A DNA stretch of 64,000 nucleotides from Ferruginibacter sp. (GCA_025352695.1 JANXSK010000132.1:1-64000); one strand, 5' to 3'. Positions 26,166 through 35,399 are shown, counted from the stretch's first letter. Notes: generated by a model not told the origin, from the letters alone. Made by a program: numbers and translations.

Positions 26166-27773
26166 ATGAAACAATATAACATAATTGGGAAATTATTTGT
26201 GCCCGCAGCATTGATGATTACAACAATTTTTTCTTCCTGCGAGAAGGATTTTGGAGACATTAATAAATCATGGGATAATAAAGTATATGAAGCAAATATT
26301 TCTGCGCTGTACAATGGTATTGCATCAAGTATGGTAGAACCGGGCGGCACAGGAAACCTCCTTACATCCTGGATTTATCAAAATAACCAGATGGCCGCCA
26401 TGTATGCTGCAACTGGTTATCGTATGGATAATTTTTCAGGTGCCTACTGGAATAATTATTACTCAGCATTGGCCAATTCAAAAGAGCTGGATAAGAAGAT
26501 TACGGCTGATCCCAACGCCGCTAATATGACAAATGTTCAAGCAATGGCGAAAGTTTTAATTGCCTATAAATCTTTAATAAATACATTTGTGTATGGCGAT
26601 ATGCCATATATTGATGCTGGAAAAGGATTTACAAGTTCTGACTATTACAGGCCAAAATACAATACGCAGGCAGAAGTTATTACAGCTTCTATTGCAGATT
26701 TAAAATGGGCCGTAGATAATTTTTCAACAAACAGTTTGCAGATTTCTTTGGGAGCAAGCGAAACAATTTTTCAAAATGATATCACCAAGTGGATAAAGTT
26801 TGCCAATTCGCTTAGGTTAAGGTATGCCATGACGCTGTTAACAAAAGATGCACCATCAGCCAACACAATCATCTCAGAAGCGCTTACAAAACCATTATTG
26901 ACACCCGATGATAATTTTGGATTGTATCCAGCCTCTGTACCTAATTTAATTTTAGACAGGGGTGGATGGTACAGGGGTAATTCCTATATTCGGATGGGCT
27001 CAACCATGTGGAATTCGATGTCAGCAACAGACGCAACAGACGGTTCAGGAATTTATGATTTAAGATGCAAAATTTTCTTTGAACCCAACAGCGCTGGTAA
27101 ATGGGCTCCTTATCCGCAAGCACCTACCAGCAGTACACCTACCGAAACAGGAAACAGTGGTGATAATGACCCTTATGCTGAAAAAAGGTTAACTAGCTAC
27201 AATATAGTTGGAGCTAGTTATAATTATGCACCTTTAAATTTCTACTATACTGCTGATAAAACTTTTCCGCAGCTTTTTATTACAGGATCTGAAATAAGCT
27301 TCTTAAAAGCTGAAATTTACAATAAGGGAATCGGAGGAATAGCCGCCAACCCTGCCACAGCTAAAATCTACTATGAAGAAGGTATTACCGCTTCTGTTAA
27401 ATTATGGTATAAATTAGCAAATGGTTCTTCAATATGGATTGTAAATAAACCAGCTGCTGCTCCTACTTCTGTTGAATTAATTGCCATGTTATCGAGCTCT
27501 GGAGTTGCCTACGATCCTATTCCGGCAAATGGTCTGAAACAGATTTACAAGCAACTTTGGATATCATTATTTCATCAGCCTTTTGAAGGTTGGACTTTAG
27601 CGAGGAGAACCAATTACGCAACACCAAGTGTAACACTTCCTTCTACCAGTCCTGGTTTCAATATTTTCAAAATAGTTTATCCGCAAAGTGAGATTGATGG
27701 AAATTATGAAAATTGGAAAGGTATAACTGGAGGTACAGATGCACCAACAACTAAACTCTGGTTTATGAATTAA
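26166..27773 (+). CDS. SusD/RagB family nutrient-binding lipoprotein (SusD-like_2)
   Basis: A 535-residue surface lipoprotein forming the lid of the adjacent SusC importer. The signal peptide ends with TIFSSC, the Cys being lipidated. Family features are KDFGDINKSWDN after the Cys, TPR-like helices (WIKFANSLRLRYAMTL near the middle) and the C-terminal FNIFKIVYPQSEIDGNYENW typical of the SusD-like_2 branch. Such proteins bind the substrate delivered to SusC. No glycoside hydrolase, sulfatase or peptidase gene accompanies the pair, and a strong terminator follows. Degradation must therefore occur elsewhere or the substrate is taken up unprocessed (inference). Confidence 0.93.
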   Translation: MKQYNIIGKLFVPAALMITTIFSSCEKDFGDINKSWDNKVYEANISALYNGIASSMVEPGGTGNLLTSWIYQNNQMAAMYAATGYRMDNFSGAYWNNYYSALANSKELDKKITADPNAANMTNVQAMAKVLIAYKSLINTFVYGDMPYIDAGKGFTSSDYYRPKYNTQAEVITASIADLKWAVDNFSTNSLQISLGASETIFQNDITKWIKFANSLRLRYAMTLLTKDAPSANTIISEALTKPLLTPDDNFGLYPASVPNLILDRGGWYRGNSYIRMGSTMWNSMSATDATDGSGIYDLRCKIFFEPNSAGKWAPYPQAPTSSTPTETGNSGDNDPYAEKRLTSYNIVGASYNYAPLNFYYTADKTFPQLFITGSEISFLKAEIYNKGIGGIAANPATAKIYYEEGITASVKLWYKLANGSSIWIVNKPAAAPTSVELIAMLSSSGVAYDPIPANGLKQIYKQLWISLFHQPFEGWTLARRTNYATPSVTLPSTSPGFNIFKIVYPQSEIDGNYENWKGITGGTDAPTTKLWFMN

Positions 27774-27858
27774 TGTTGTTTTATAAGAGAAAGTACAAAT
27801 ATTTGTAAACGACTTTCTTTGAAAGTAAAAGGATGTTTACTGATTTGGTTATAATGAA

Positions 27859-27892
27859 GGGCCGGTTGTTAAACAACCGTCCCTTTTTTTTT
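27859..27892 (+). terminator. Strong Rho-independent terminator after susD
   Basis: GGGCCGGTTG and CAACCGTCCC form a ten-base stem with one mismatch around a short loop, followed by nine or more T residues. It ends the ROK-susC-susD unit. Confidence 0.88.
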
Positions 27893-28153
27893 ATAAATAT
27901 AAATTTTGCTGTAACGCTTACCAGTAACTTATAATTTCAAATATTTGTCAATCAGTATTTGTGCTATTTGAGTAGAAATAATCATACTGTATTCATCCAA
28001 AATGGAATTAATATAAACCAAAAACCTACATCAAATTTTCTTCACCACTAATTATAATTAATTAATTTAATTGTGTAGTAAATTATATTTAGGCTAATAG
28101 TTGGTTGGTTAATTTAATGATACTTTTAAAATAAGCCTTTTACAAAAACTGTA
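27893..28153. other. Gene-free AT-rich spacer
   Basis: No coding or structured element was seen between the susD terminator and the end of the next, convergent membrane protein gene. Confidence 0.4.
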
Positions 28154-29086
28154 TCACAATATATTGAGAGTATCTGTGTTGCTTTTTTCAAACGCAATGT
28201 GCGCTTCAAATTTATTATGTATAATTAGTATTAATAGGCCAAAAATAATGGCAGACACAATTAGTACAGTATTTAGAAATCCACTTACAGAAAAAGATAA
28301 CCTGATTAAAATTGTAGAAATAATGAAGCCTGAATTTCTGATAACCTTATGAAATTCATTTGTATGAAAAAAAGAGAACAGTAATAAAATAACATCAGCA
28401 ATTATTAAAATAGTAAAAAACTGTTCAAAGAAAATATTGTTTATATTTTTAAATGAAACCGCTTTATTTGTATCAGGATAAATAGTACTCACAAACCAGT
28501 TAACAAACGAATAAATTGCTACCGAAATAAGTATAGGCACTAAAGCGGCAGCCAATGCTTTTTTTATTTTTATAAATCTTGCTACGCCATCCATGTAGAC
28601 TTCATTTTTCACAACGCTCCCGAATCTTTTTTTACTTTGAATGTAGAATTGATAAATAAGAAAAAATAGCAGCACAGATGCAACTAGGTCATACGTAAAC
28701 TGTAAGTCATATTTAATTTTGAACCAATCAGATGATAGTGACAAAGTGGAAAGATCTTTAAACAACCTTCGGATAATGATCAGGGTAATAATTTCATATT
28801 GCTTGCCAATGTAAGTTGTAATTGATTTTGGAAGATAATGTATTAGCAAATAAACTTCATAAACAAGTATAAATGAAAAAGGTGTATAAATGGCAGCAAT
28901 AGGGTTTTTAAGTAAGTCTGAAGGTGTATTCGGAGTTATGATACCAACATCCACTAAATAAATAATTGTTAAGTGAATAAAGAAACTTGCAATGGCGATT
29001 ACTAAAATAATGTGTTCACTTACTTTTTTTGTTTTATCAGAAAGTAGTTTTTGATAAAGCTTATCAAAAATTTTATTGTAATTCAT
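28154..29086 (-). CDS. Multi-pass membrane protein of unknown function
   Basis: A 310-residue protein with about seven hydrophobic helices: near residues 26-46 (ILVIAIASFFIHLTIIYLV), 65-84, 130-150 (LVASVLLFFLIYQFYI), 176-198, 222-243 (FFTILIIADVILLLFSFF), 252-270 and 273-293. The N-terminal 20 residues and the loop around 150-170 are basic, so those segments probably face the cytoplasm. No known transporter or enzyme motif was recognised. It is next to a decayed di-haem peroxidase and an intact FecA-like receptor on the same strand. It may belong to a metal- or redox-related locus, but this is inferred from context only. Confidence 0.6.
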   Translation of the reverse strand: MNYNKIFDKLYQKLLSDKTKKVSEHIILVIAIASFFIHLTIIYLVDVGIITPNTPSDLLKNPIAAIYTPFSFILVYEVYLLIHYLPKSITTYIGKQYEIITLIIIRRLFKDLSTLSLSSDWFKIKYDLQFTYDLVASVLLFFLIYQFYIQSKKRFGSVVKNEVYMDGVARFIKIKKALAAALVPILISVAIYSFVNWFVSTIYPDTNKAVSFKNINNIFFEQFFTILIIADVILLLFSFFHTNEFHKVIRNSGFIISTILIRLSFSVSGFLNTVLIVSAIIFGLLILIIHNKFEAHIAFEKSNTDTLNIL

Positions 29087-29164
29087 TTAAACATTTTATC
29101 AACATATGCTTTAACACAGAAAAGGAGTAAATGTTTGCTCGTTTCTTTCGAGCGTTGATATTAC

Positions 29165-29335
29165 CTATCCTGAAAAAAGTTGACTCACTATCTGATGAAG
29201 TTCAATCAATGTTAACAGATGGTTACCAGAGTATTTTTAAAGGCTTGCTTCCAATCAACAGAGGCCCTACTCTAAATAACACACTAACTCGGAAGAAAAC
29301 GTTGCTCGGAAGTAACCTTACACATTTCTTGCATG
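29165..29335 (+). repeat. Degenerate long repeat, copy A
   Basis: This stretch aligns over roughly 100-160 bases with 32925-33095. The clearest blocks are GCTTCCAATCAACAGA here versus GCTTCCAACCAACAGA in copy B, then TAACACAC in both, and GAGATTGGTAA-like flanks. The 103-codon open frame across it shows no known family. The two copies are in direct orientation and bracket the peroxidase and TonB receptor genes, so this may be the scar of a mobile element or duplicated decayed gene. Confidence 0.5.
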
Positions 29336-29351
29336 TACGTTTTTTCAATAA

Positions 29352-30471
29352 TTATTTATACCGGTCCGTCAATATTATAATAAATGCAACAATGCATTTT
29401 TCTTCTTGTGATGTAAGGTGTAGATTTCCAAGTTTGTCGTGATTCACTGTAGCTAGTATTTCTGCAGGTGGAAAACGCTCAACATCTATTTTGTTATAAA
29501 AATGAACTAATTTTTCTATTGTGTTATAAAATCCGTTATGAAAGTAGGGTGCTGAAACTGCAGCATTTCTTAGCGTTGGTACTTTAAATCTTCCGTAATT
29601 ATCAGGGTCTTTTAAAAATCCACCTAAGCCATAATCAACAGCATTGCTGCATAAGGAATTAAAATTGCCAGGTATTGTATAAAATGGATTTGCTGGATTT
29701 TTTGGAACTCCAATATTATCATAGGTAAAGTTTGTAAATAATACTTTACCAGCTAAAGGGTGAGGGTCGGAAATATGGCAATTTGCACATTTGCCTTTTG
29801 ATCTGTTATTAAACAATTGCAAGCCTCTTAACTCTTGTGCATTGAGTGTTACCTGCCCTTTTAAATAGTAATCACATTTTGATGTAAATGGATTTAAGTC
29901 GTGTGATTTTTAAAATGATGCAATCGCATCTGCTAAATTAATGAAGGCGGTACTATTGTCCGTCATCTCGCCATATACCTGCCTGTAAAGGAAATAATAA
30001 CTGGCTTCTTTAATTTTACCAATTAGCATTTGAACATTGGTAATGTTCATCATAAGTGGATTAAGAAATGGTTTTTGCGATTGCTCTTCTAAAGTGTTTA
30101 CGCTGCCATCTAAAAGAACCCGCCAACATAAGTTGAATCTACATAGTATAATGTAACGATGGTGCAAACATGTCATAAGTGATGTTGGGTGCATTTCTAT
30201 TGCCGAATAATCCATTTACTGCCCCTTCGGAAACAATACCCTGGCTGGGGCCGCTAAAACTTGTGGATGGACTGTGGCAACTTGAACAAGATTGCCCTAT
30301 TGGGTTGGATAAATTTTTATCATTAAATATTAATTTGCCCAATTTAATTTTGTCAATCTATTCAACTGTTACAATATCTTTTTCTTTACTGCAAGATGAT
30401 AAGATGATTGCTGAACTAATAACAGCAGTTATTAAACAGGTAATGGTAGGTATAACTATGCATTTTCTCAT
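29352..30471 (-). pseudogene. Di-haem cytochrome c peroxidase / MauG-like lipoprotein, disrupted
   Basis: The gene can be followed from an ATG at 30471 (lipoprotein signal ending IILSSC) to a TAA at 29352. It has two CxxCH haem-binding motifs: QSCSSCH in the N-terminal half and KCANCH in the C-terminal half. The segment GRFKVPTLRNAAVSAPYFHNG is typical of di-haem peroxidases. Three lesions interrupt it: an in-frame TAG near 30360, a frameshift near 30140, and an in-frame TAA near 29911. Frames on both sides of each stop otherwise read on normally, so the gene was recently functional. Such enzymes reduce hydrogen peroxide or oxidise substrates in the periplasm. Three sequencing errors are a less likely explanation because the neighbours are intact. 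Confidence 0.82.
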
Positions 30472-30477
30472 GGTAAT

Positions 30478-32652
30478 TTAAAATTTAGCAGTAAATCCAA
30501 TATATAAACTTCTTCCTACGGCTGCAATTATTCCAGGGCCGGGATATTCATCCGTCCTTCTTGTAAAATAAGCTTTGTCGCCAAGATTATTTATACCACA
30601 CTTTATTGAGTAGTTGTTTATTTTATAAGTAGCACTAAAATCTAACACTGTATATGCAGGAATGTAACCAGCTATTGGGTTGCCACTTACTTTTGTATTG
30701 GTTGCATCACCAAAAGCATCTCCTACATAATTGACCTGAAAAGTTGATGAAAAACCTTTGCTGTCATAAATGATACCTGCTCTTTCTATTTCTTTTGCTG
30801 CCGCTTCTACCCGATTTCCTTTAAACTCACCGCTTGTATATTTTGCGTTAATGTATGCGAATGAATTAAAAATACTTAACCCGTGTTTTGATTTTTGATT
30901 GAGATATTTTAAAATATTAAACTCAACATAAGCTTCCAAACCTTTGTGTACACTGCCGGCAATATTTGTTCTATAACCATAATCAAGTCCTGTGGTTGGG
31001 TCGGTCTTTATAACTTCTCCAATTCGGTTATTATAGGCCAGGTAAAATAGACTTATATCAACATTAAGATAGTTTTTAATTGTAGTTCTATAACCCAAGT
31101 CAGCGTTATAACCATAAGCATCTTTTAAATTGGGGTCAATTTTAGAGGTAACTCCAAAAGGTTGTAGTTGGTTGTAGTCAATTGGTCTGTATGCCTGACT
31201 AATGTTACCATAAATACTTGAATTATATTTTGACTTATACTCCATACCGATACCGCTTAAAAAAAAATACCTGTTTTTACTTTTGTTTGTTGTGATTTCG
31301 TACCTATCATCAATAACATATCCGTTAGCTGTGCTTTTCAAATATTCAAATCGTATACCTGGCGTTATGGTGAATCTTTTGCCTATCCTAAAAATATTTT
31401 CGACAAACGGCGCAATATTGGTAGTTGTAAAATCTAAATTCTTTTCCCATTCGCCTGTGATTGATAAATCAAAATCACTGTTTGTTGTTCCCTCTCCGCC
31501 TTCCAACCTTTTAAACCAGGCATAGGTAAGTCGTATTCCGCCCGCTATTGTAGATTTGTTTTTTCCTAAAGTATAATTTGTAGAAATTCTTGCTTCCGAT
31601 GCAATACTGTGCATGTTTTCACTTTCAACCTCCCGGGGTACATATTGATTAGTAGCTGGGTCAATATCATCTAAAACATTTCCACCGCCATCTTCATTGC
31701 GCCAAACTAATGAGCGGTTACTAAAAATATAAGTTGTTTTTAAACTAAAAATTGTATGGTCGTTTGGATTAAAGTTAATGTAAGTGCTGATTATATTCCA
31801 GGGGCTTTTTAACCAATTTCTTGCCCTGATAGATATTTTTGGATTTGCATTATAAAGACTGTCTGATAAACCCCCGGGCATGTGTATTTTATTGCGAAGT
31901 AAGGAATACTCTATACCCATATTAAGTTTTGGAGATGCGGTATATTGAATTTTTCCAAAACCTGAAAGTTGCCACTGCTGACTGTTTGGTCTATAACCAT
32001 CCATACTTTTATATTGAATAAATCCATAGTAGCTTATTTTTTTATAGTTGCCTCCAATCGAGTTGAAAAAATTGTACATTCCAAAACTGCCAAGGGTTTG
32101 AGATGTAATAAATTGAAAAGGTTTGTCTTTTGGTGCATCCGCTGTTACGTAGTTTACTAACCCTCCAAATTGTGCTCCAAATTGTAATGAGGAAGCGCCT
32201 CTTACCATTTCAATTCTTTTTACTGCTTCCATTGGTGGAATATAATATGCTTCATTGTAACCATAAACATCAGCACTAATGTTGTAACCATTTTGTCTTG
32301 TATTCATTTCAATACTTTGGGTAGGATTTAATCCTCTGGTAGCAATACCGTTAGCAGTAAAACCACTGCTTTCTGTTTCAACAATATTTAAACCGGGTAT
32401 TCTTCCAAGAATTTGGCGGGTGTTGTTGATTGCTTTATTGGCATCTAAACTATCAACAACTATTATTTCGTTTTTTTTACCTGCGTAGATAATTCCGTCT
32501 TTCATTTCTAATAAATGTCCAACTCCATTAACGGTTTGATAGCCCGTAACAATCACTTCTTTAAGTAGTTTAGAACTATCTTTTTGTTGAGCTTTAATAG
32601 CTTTGAAGCATAGTAATGTTATTAAACATGCTGTTAGTTTTTTGATATTCAT
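30478..32652 (-). CDS. TonB-dependent receptor, FecA-like
   Basis: An outer-membrane importer of about 724 residues. It has a Sec signal (ending AIKAQ), no CarboxypepD domain, the TonB-box-like segment LKEVIVTGYQTVNGV, a plug (QILGRIPGLNIVETESSGF, TANGIATRGLNPTQSIEM and VKRIEMVRGASSLQFGAQFG) and a barrel ending in YIGFTAKF. The plug resembles FecA-type ferric-citrate/siderophore receptors, so an iron chelate is a likely substrate (inference). The frame extends 18 codons upstream, but the ATG at 32652 precedes the signal peptide directly. It lies immediately upstream of the broken peroxidase and would have been co-transcribed with it. Confidence 0.92.
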   Translation of the reverse strand: MNIKKLTACLITLLCFKAIKAQQKDSSKLLKEVIVTGYQTVNGVGHLLEMKDGIIYAGKKNEIIVVDSLDANKAINNTRQILGRIPGLNIVETESSGFTANGIATRGLNPTQSIEMNTRQNGYNISADVYGYNEAYYIPPMEAVKRIEMVRGASSLQFGAQFGGLVNYVTADAPKDKPFQFITSQTLGSFGMYNFFNSIGGNYKKISYYGFIQYKSMDGYRPNSQQWQLSGFGKIQYTASPKLNMGIEYSLLRNKIHMPGGLSDSLYNANPKISIRARNWLKSPWNIISTYINFNPNDHTIFSLKTTYIFSNRSLVWRNEDGGGNVLDDIDPATNQYVPREVESENMHSIASEARISTNYTLGKNKSTIAGGIRLTYAWFKRLEGGEGTTNSDFDLSITGEWEKNLDFTTTNIAPFVENIFRIGKRFTITPGIRFEYLKSTANGYVIDDRYEITTNKSKNRYFFLSGIGMEYKSKYNSSIYGNISQAYRPIDYNQLQPFGVTSKIDPNLKDAYGYNADLGYRTTIKNYLNVDISLFYLAYNNRIGEVIKTDPTTGLDYGYRTNIAGSVHKGLEAYVEFNILKYLNQKSKHGLSIFNSFAYINAKYTSGEFKGNRVEAAAKEIERAGIIYDSKGFSSTFQVNYVGDAFGDATNTKVSGNPIAGYIPAYTVLDFSATYKINNYSIKCGINNLGDKAYFTRRTDEYPGPGIIAAVGRSLYIGFTAKF

Positions 32653-32706
32653 CAATTGCAGTTTTATTTGAATGCAAATGTGAGATGCGTAAAATGTAAT
32701 TGTCAT

Positions 32707-32924
32707 TACAATCGGGAAAAAATATTGCTCAAGTGGGAAAATATTATTTTGCCGATAGATATTTTGGGTGACTATTTTATTTATTGAAATTTGTGAGAAA
32801 GCTCAGATAAAGTATTTAATTTTCATTTCTTATACATTTACTTTTTAAGAGATTTTTATTTTTTTAAGAACATTAGATACTCATCCATCTTTTCTTCCCT
32901 TAATCCGTTGTTCCATGAGAGGTG
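32707..32924. other. Gene-free spacer upstream of the FecA-like receptor
   Basis: AT-rich, no recognised gene or hairpin. It should carry the promoter and any Fur-like operator of the receptor, but neither is recognisable here. Confidence 0.35.
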
Positions 32925-33095
32925 ATAACTTAACGAATAAGTTGGGGGATACCGACCTTGGGTACAGGTTATAGATTGGTAATAAGAATATTTTAAGAGC
33001 TAGCTTCCAACCAACAGAAGTACTTAACTAACACACCGACTAACTGGGTGAGAAAATATTGGAAAGCAATTTGGCACCTGTGCTCTTCATGCGCT
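32925..33095 (+). repeat. Degenerate long repeat, copy B
   Basis: Direct-repeat partner of the copy at 29165-29335 (see there). The best-matching block is GCTTCCAACCAACAGA at about 33003. All frames here contain stops, so this copy is not coding. Confidence 0.5.
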
Positions 33096-33145
33096 GAAAA
33101 ATACATTTATACATGCTTAAGTAATAAAATCTGCTACGGTTTAAC

Positions 33146-33177
33146 ACAAAAAAAAGGTTGCCTTTCAGCAAACCCTT
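33146..33177 (-). terminator. Rho-independent terminator after the FKBP gene
   Basis: On the minus strand an imperfect GC-containing stem (AAGGGTTTGC against GGCAACCTT) is followed by eight T residues, about 20 bases beyond the stop codon. Confidence 0.65.
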
Positions 33178-33197
33178 CTTTTTAAAAAAATCTCTAA

Positions 33198-34223
33198 TTA
33201 TTTATGAGCAGGAGGAGCCTGCTGTTGCTGACCTTTCATCTTTTCCTGCATTGCCTTCATTTGCATTTGTTGTTGCATCATTTTTTGCTGCATCGCCTGC
33301 TGATCTGCCGTAGCTTGTTTTTTGTCTGTAACTTCTACCACTTCAACATCAAAAATAAGGTTTTCATTAGGTGCAATAGCCGGAGCTGATCCCTGAGCAC
33401 CATACCCCAAACTAGATGGAATATAAAAACGGGCTTTGGTTCCTTTTGAAAGCATACGTAAACCATCAACCCATCCTGGAATTACTCTTGGCTCCCACAT
33501 TTCAACTGGCAATAATTCTGTATGATGAAACTGTGAATCAACATTTGAATCAAATGGTTTACCTGCAAAACTTAAACCTGTGTATTTCATTTTTACCCCA
33601 ACAGAATCAGTAACTTTTGCTCCGGTACCTGCCTGAATAATTTCTACATAAACACCTTTGGGTGTTTTTTCTGCTTTAATATTTTTTGAAGCAAGATAGT
33701 CTGTGATTATTTTATCATCTTTCTTTAATTGAACCAAACTATTTATAGAGTCTTTTACTTTTGCAAGTTCCATTTGTACTTTGTAAGCACTGTCTGCAGC
33801 TTCTTTAGTTTTATAAATATTTACAATTTTGTAATACGCAATAAGGTGGCCTCCTTTTTTCATGTAAGGCGGTGTGTTACCACCTTCTTTCATTACGCTA
33901 TCAACCAATTGTTTTACAATGATGCTGTCACCCTTTTTTACTTGTTTAAAAATATTAAAATAAGTAGGAGGTATCTGGGCAGAATCCATTGCAGCTATCT
34001 GGTTGGCAAATTTTCTTGAATCATACAACACCGTATCCTTATCGGTTCCTTTGTAAGTTTGTGTAAACTGAATTTCAAAAAAGTTTCCATTTTCTATAGT
34101 TTTTCCACTACCTGCTGAAATGATTTTGTACTCCATTCCTTTTTCACTTTTAGTAAAGGATCCATTTGTACAACTTGCCAGTATAACTGTTGATACTGCC
34201 AACAAATAAAAAAATTGCTTCAT
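33198..34223 (-). CDS. FKBP-type peptidyl-prolyl isomerase, lipoprotein
   Basis: A 341-residue lipoprotein (signal ending VILASC) that catalyses cis-trans isomerisation of prolyl bonds in the envelope. An N-terminal FKBP-like domain (about residues 28-135) shares the fold but not the catalytic signature. The C-terminal FKBP domain (about 190-300) carries VKMKYTGLSFAGKPFDSN, VIPGWVDGLRMLSKGTKARF and YIPSSLGYGAQG, the usual active-site strands and loop. The last 40 residues are almost entirely Met and Gln with Ala/Lys (QQKMMQQQMQMKAMQEKMKG), a low-complexity tail that could bind metal or be oxidant-sensitive (inference). It is followed by its own terminator. Confidence 0.93.
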   Translation of the reverse strand: MKQFFYLLAVSTVILASCTNGSFTKSEKGMEYKIISAGSGKTIENGNFFEIQFTQTYKGTDKDTVLYDSRKFANQIAAMDSAQIPPTYFNIFKQVKKGDSIIVKQLVDSVMKEGGNTPPYMKKGGHLIAYYKIVNIYKTKEAADSAYKVQMELAKVKDSINSLVQLKKDDKIITDYLASKNIKAEKTPKGVYVEIIQAGTGAKVTDSVGVKMKYTGLSFAGKPFDSNVDSQFHHTELLPVEMWEPRVIPGWVDGLRMLSKGTKARFYIPSSLGYGAQGSAPAIAPNENLIFDVEVVEVTDKKQATADQQAMQQKMMQQQMQMKAMQEKMKGQQQQAPPAHK

Positions 34224-34236
34224 GTTTTTTTTGTAT

Positions 34237-35256
34237 TTAGAATTGATAATTACTTAATTGATCTTTATTTTCTTTCATGGCTTTTATAAACATAGCCGTT
34301 ACTTCATCCAACGATTCTTTATTTTGTCCACCTGCTGCATTAAAATGCCCCCCACCATTAAAATATTTACGGGCAAATGTATTTACATCAAAGCCACCTT
34401 TACTTCTAAAAGAGCTCTTACGTTCTTCTCCCCTGTCGATAATAATGGCTGCCAGTTTAATACCTTGTATGCTTAAAGGATAATTTACCAATCCTTCTGT
34501 GTCACCTGTTTTTATATTGTATTTAATTAAATCTGCCTGGGGTATTGCAATAAGTGCCGTGTTGTATTCATAAAATAATTCCATCCTGTTAAGTAATACA
34601 TTTCCCAAAAAACGAAAACGGTTTTCCAGAAAATTGTCATACAGTGCTTCGTGAACCGGTCCGTGGTTTAACCCCTTTTCTTTAAGATGCGATACCATTC
34701 TGTGCACCTTGGCTGAAGTTAAAGGAAAACGAAAAGAACCCGTATCTGTCATTACGCCTGCATATAAACATTCTGCAACAGGTTCATTTATTTTATCATC
34801 CTCACCGCTTCCAATAATAAAGTCGTAGACCATCTCGCAGGTAGAACTTTTTGTAGTATCACTTTCGCCGTATGTAAATTTATCAACCTGTGGTTCCTGG
34901 TGGTGATCAATTAATATTCGTTGCCCGGTCGCATTACATAATTTTTCCTCCATCCGTTTTGTACGGCTAAGTGTATTAAAATCAAGACAAAATATCCATT
35001 CAGCGGCCGCAATTGCTTTATCAGCTTCCTCGGTTTGTCTTTCATAATCCAACACATTTTTAATACCGGGCATCCAATTTAAAAAACTTGCCCAATTGGT
35101 TGGTGAAATAACTGTAACGGTATGACCAAACTGGATTAAAAAATTATACAAACCCAGAGAAGAGCCCATGGCATCGCCATCCGGTTTCTGGTGTGTAGTT
35201 ATTACAACCTTGCGTGGCTGCGATAATAAAGGAAATATTTGATTGATTATAAGCAT
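34237..35256 (-). CDS. DHH family phosphoesterase, NrnA-like
   Basis: A bifunctional oligoribonuclease/PAP phosphatase-type enzyme that degrades short RNA and 3'-phosphoadenosine 5'-phosphate. The metal-binding motifs are HQKPDGDAMGSSLGLYNFL near the N-terminus, the central FCLDFN, RILIDHHQEP (the DHH motif) and DTGSFRF. The DHHA1 domain at the C-terminus has GGGHFNAAGGQ for RNA binding. A longer frame starts at 35268, but that codon falls within the TACTTTTG promoter element, so the ATG at 35256 (MLIINQ) is chosen. About 340 residues, normal for the family. Ends 13 bases before the FKBP gene, probably co-transcribed. Confidence 0.92.
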   Translation of the reverse strand: MLIINQIFPLLSQPRKVVITTHQKPDGDAMGSSLGLYNFLIQFGHTVTVISPTNWASFLNWMPGIKNVLDYERQTEEADKAIAAAEWIFCLDFNTLSRTKRMEEKLCNATGQRILIDHHQEPQVDKFTYGESDTTKSSTCEMVYDFIIGSGEDDKINEPVAECLYAGVMTDTGSFRFPLTSAKVHRMVSHLKEKGLNHGPVHEALYDNFLENRFRFLGNVLLNRMELFYEYNTALIAIPQADLIKYNIKTGDTEGLVNYPLSIQGIKLAAIIIDRGEERKSSFRSKGGFDVNTFARKYFNGGGHFNAAGGQNKESLDEVTAMFIKAMKENKDQLSNYQF

Positions 35257-35265
35257 AAAGCGGCG

Positions 35266-35273
35266 CAAAAGTA
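35266..35273 (-). promoter_or_regulatory. Candidate -7 promoter element of the DHH gene (TACTTTTG)
   Basis: Matches TAnnTTTG on the minus strand. It implies a very short leader of about six bases to the ATG at 35256 and excludes the longer start at 35268. Confidence 0.55.
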
Positions 35274-35391
35274 CTTGAAAGTTTTTAGTTTTCCGTTTTC
35301 TGTTTTATATTAACCTTTGGCTAACTTTTAAGTAAGGCAAAAAATAAAATATTTTAACTCAATATTTAAAATGGTTAACTCAAAAACCAGT

Positions 35392-35399
35392 TATCTTTG
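35392..35399 (+). promoter_or_regulatory. Candidate -7 promoter element of ndk (TATCTTTG)
   Basis: Exact TAnnTTTG match, 19 bases before the ndk ATG. It supports the ATG at 35418 as the true start, since the alternative frame start would lie within the promoter. Confidence 0.6.

Noticed and set aside
29131-29442. A 103-codon open frame starting MFARFF on the plus strand
   Set aside because: It overlaps the 3' end of the peroxidase pseudogene on the other strand and the repeat copy, has no known family or signal, and the matching repeat copy near 33.0 kb is full of stops in the corresponding frame.
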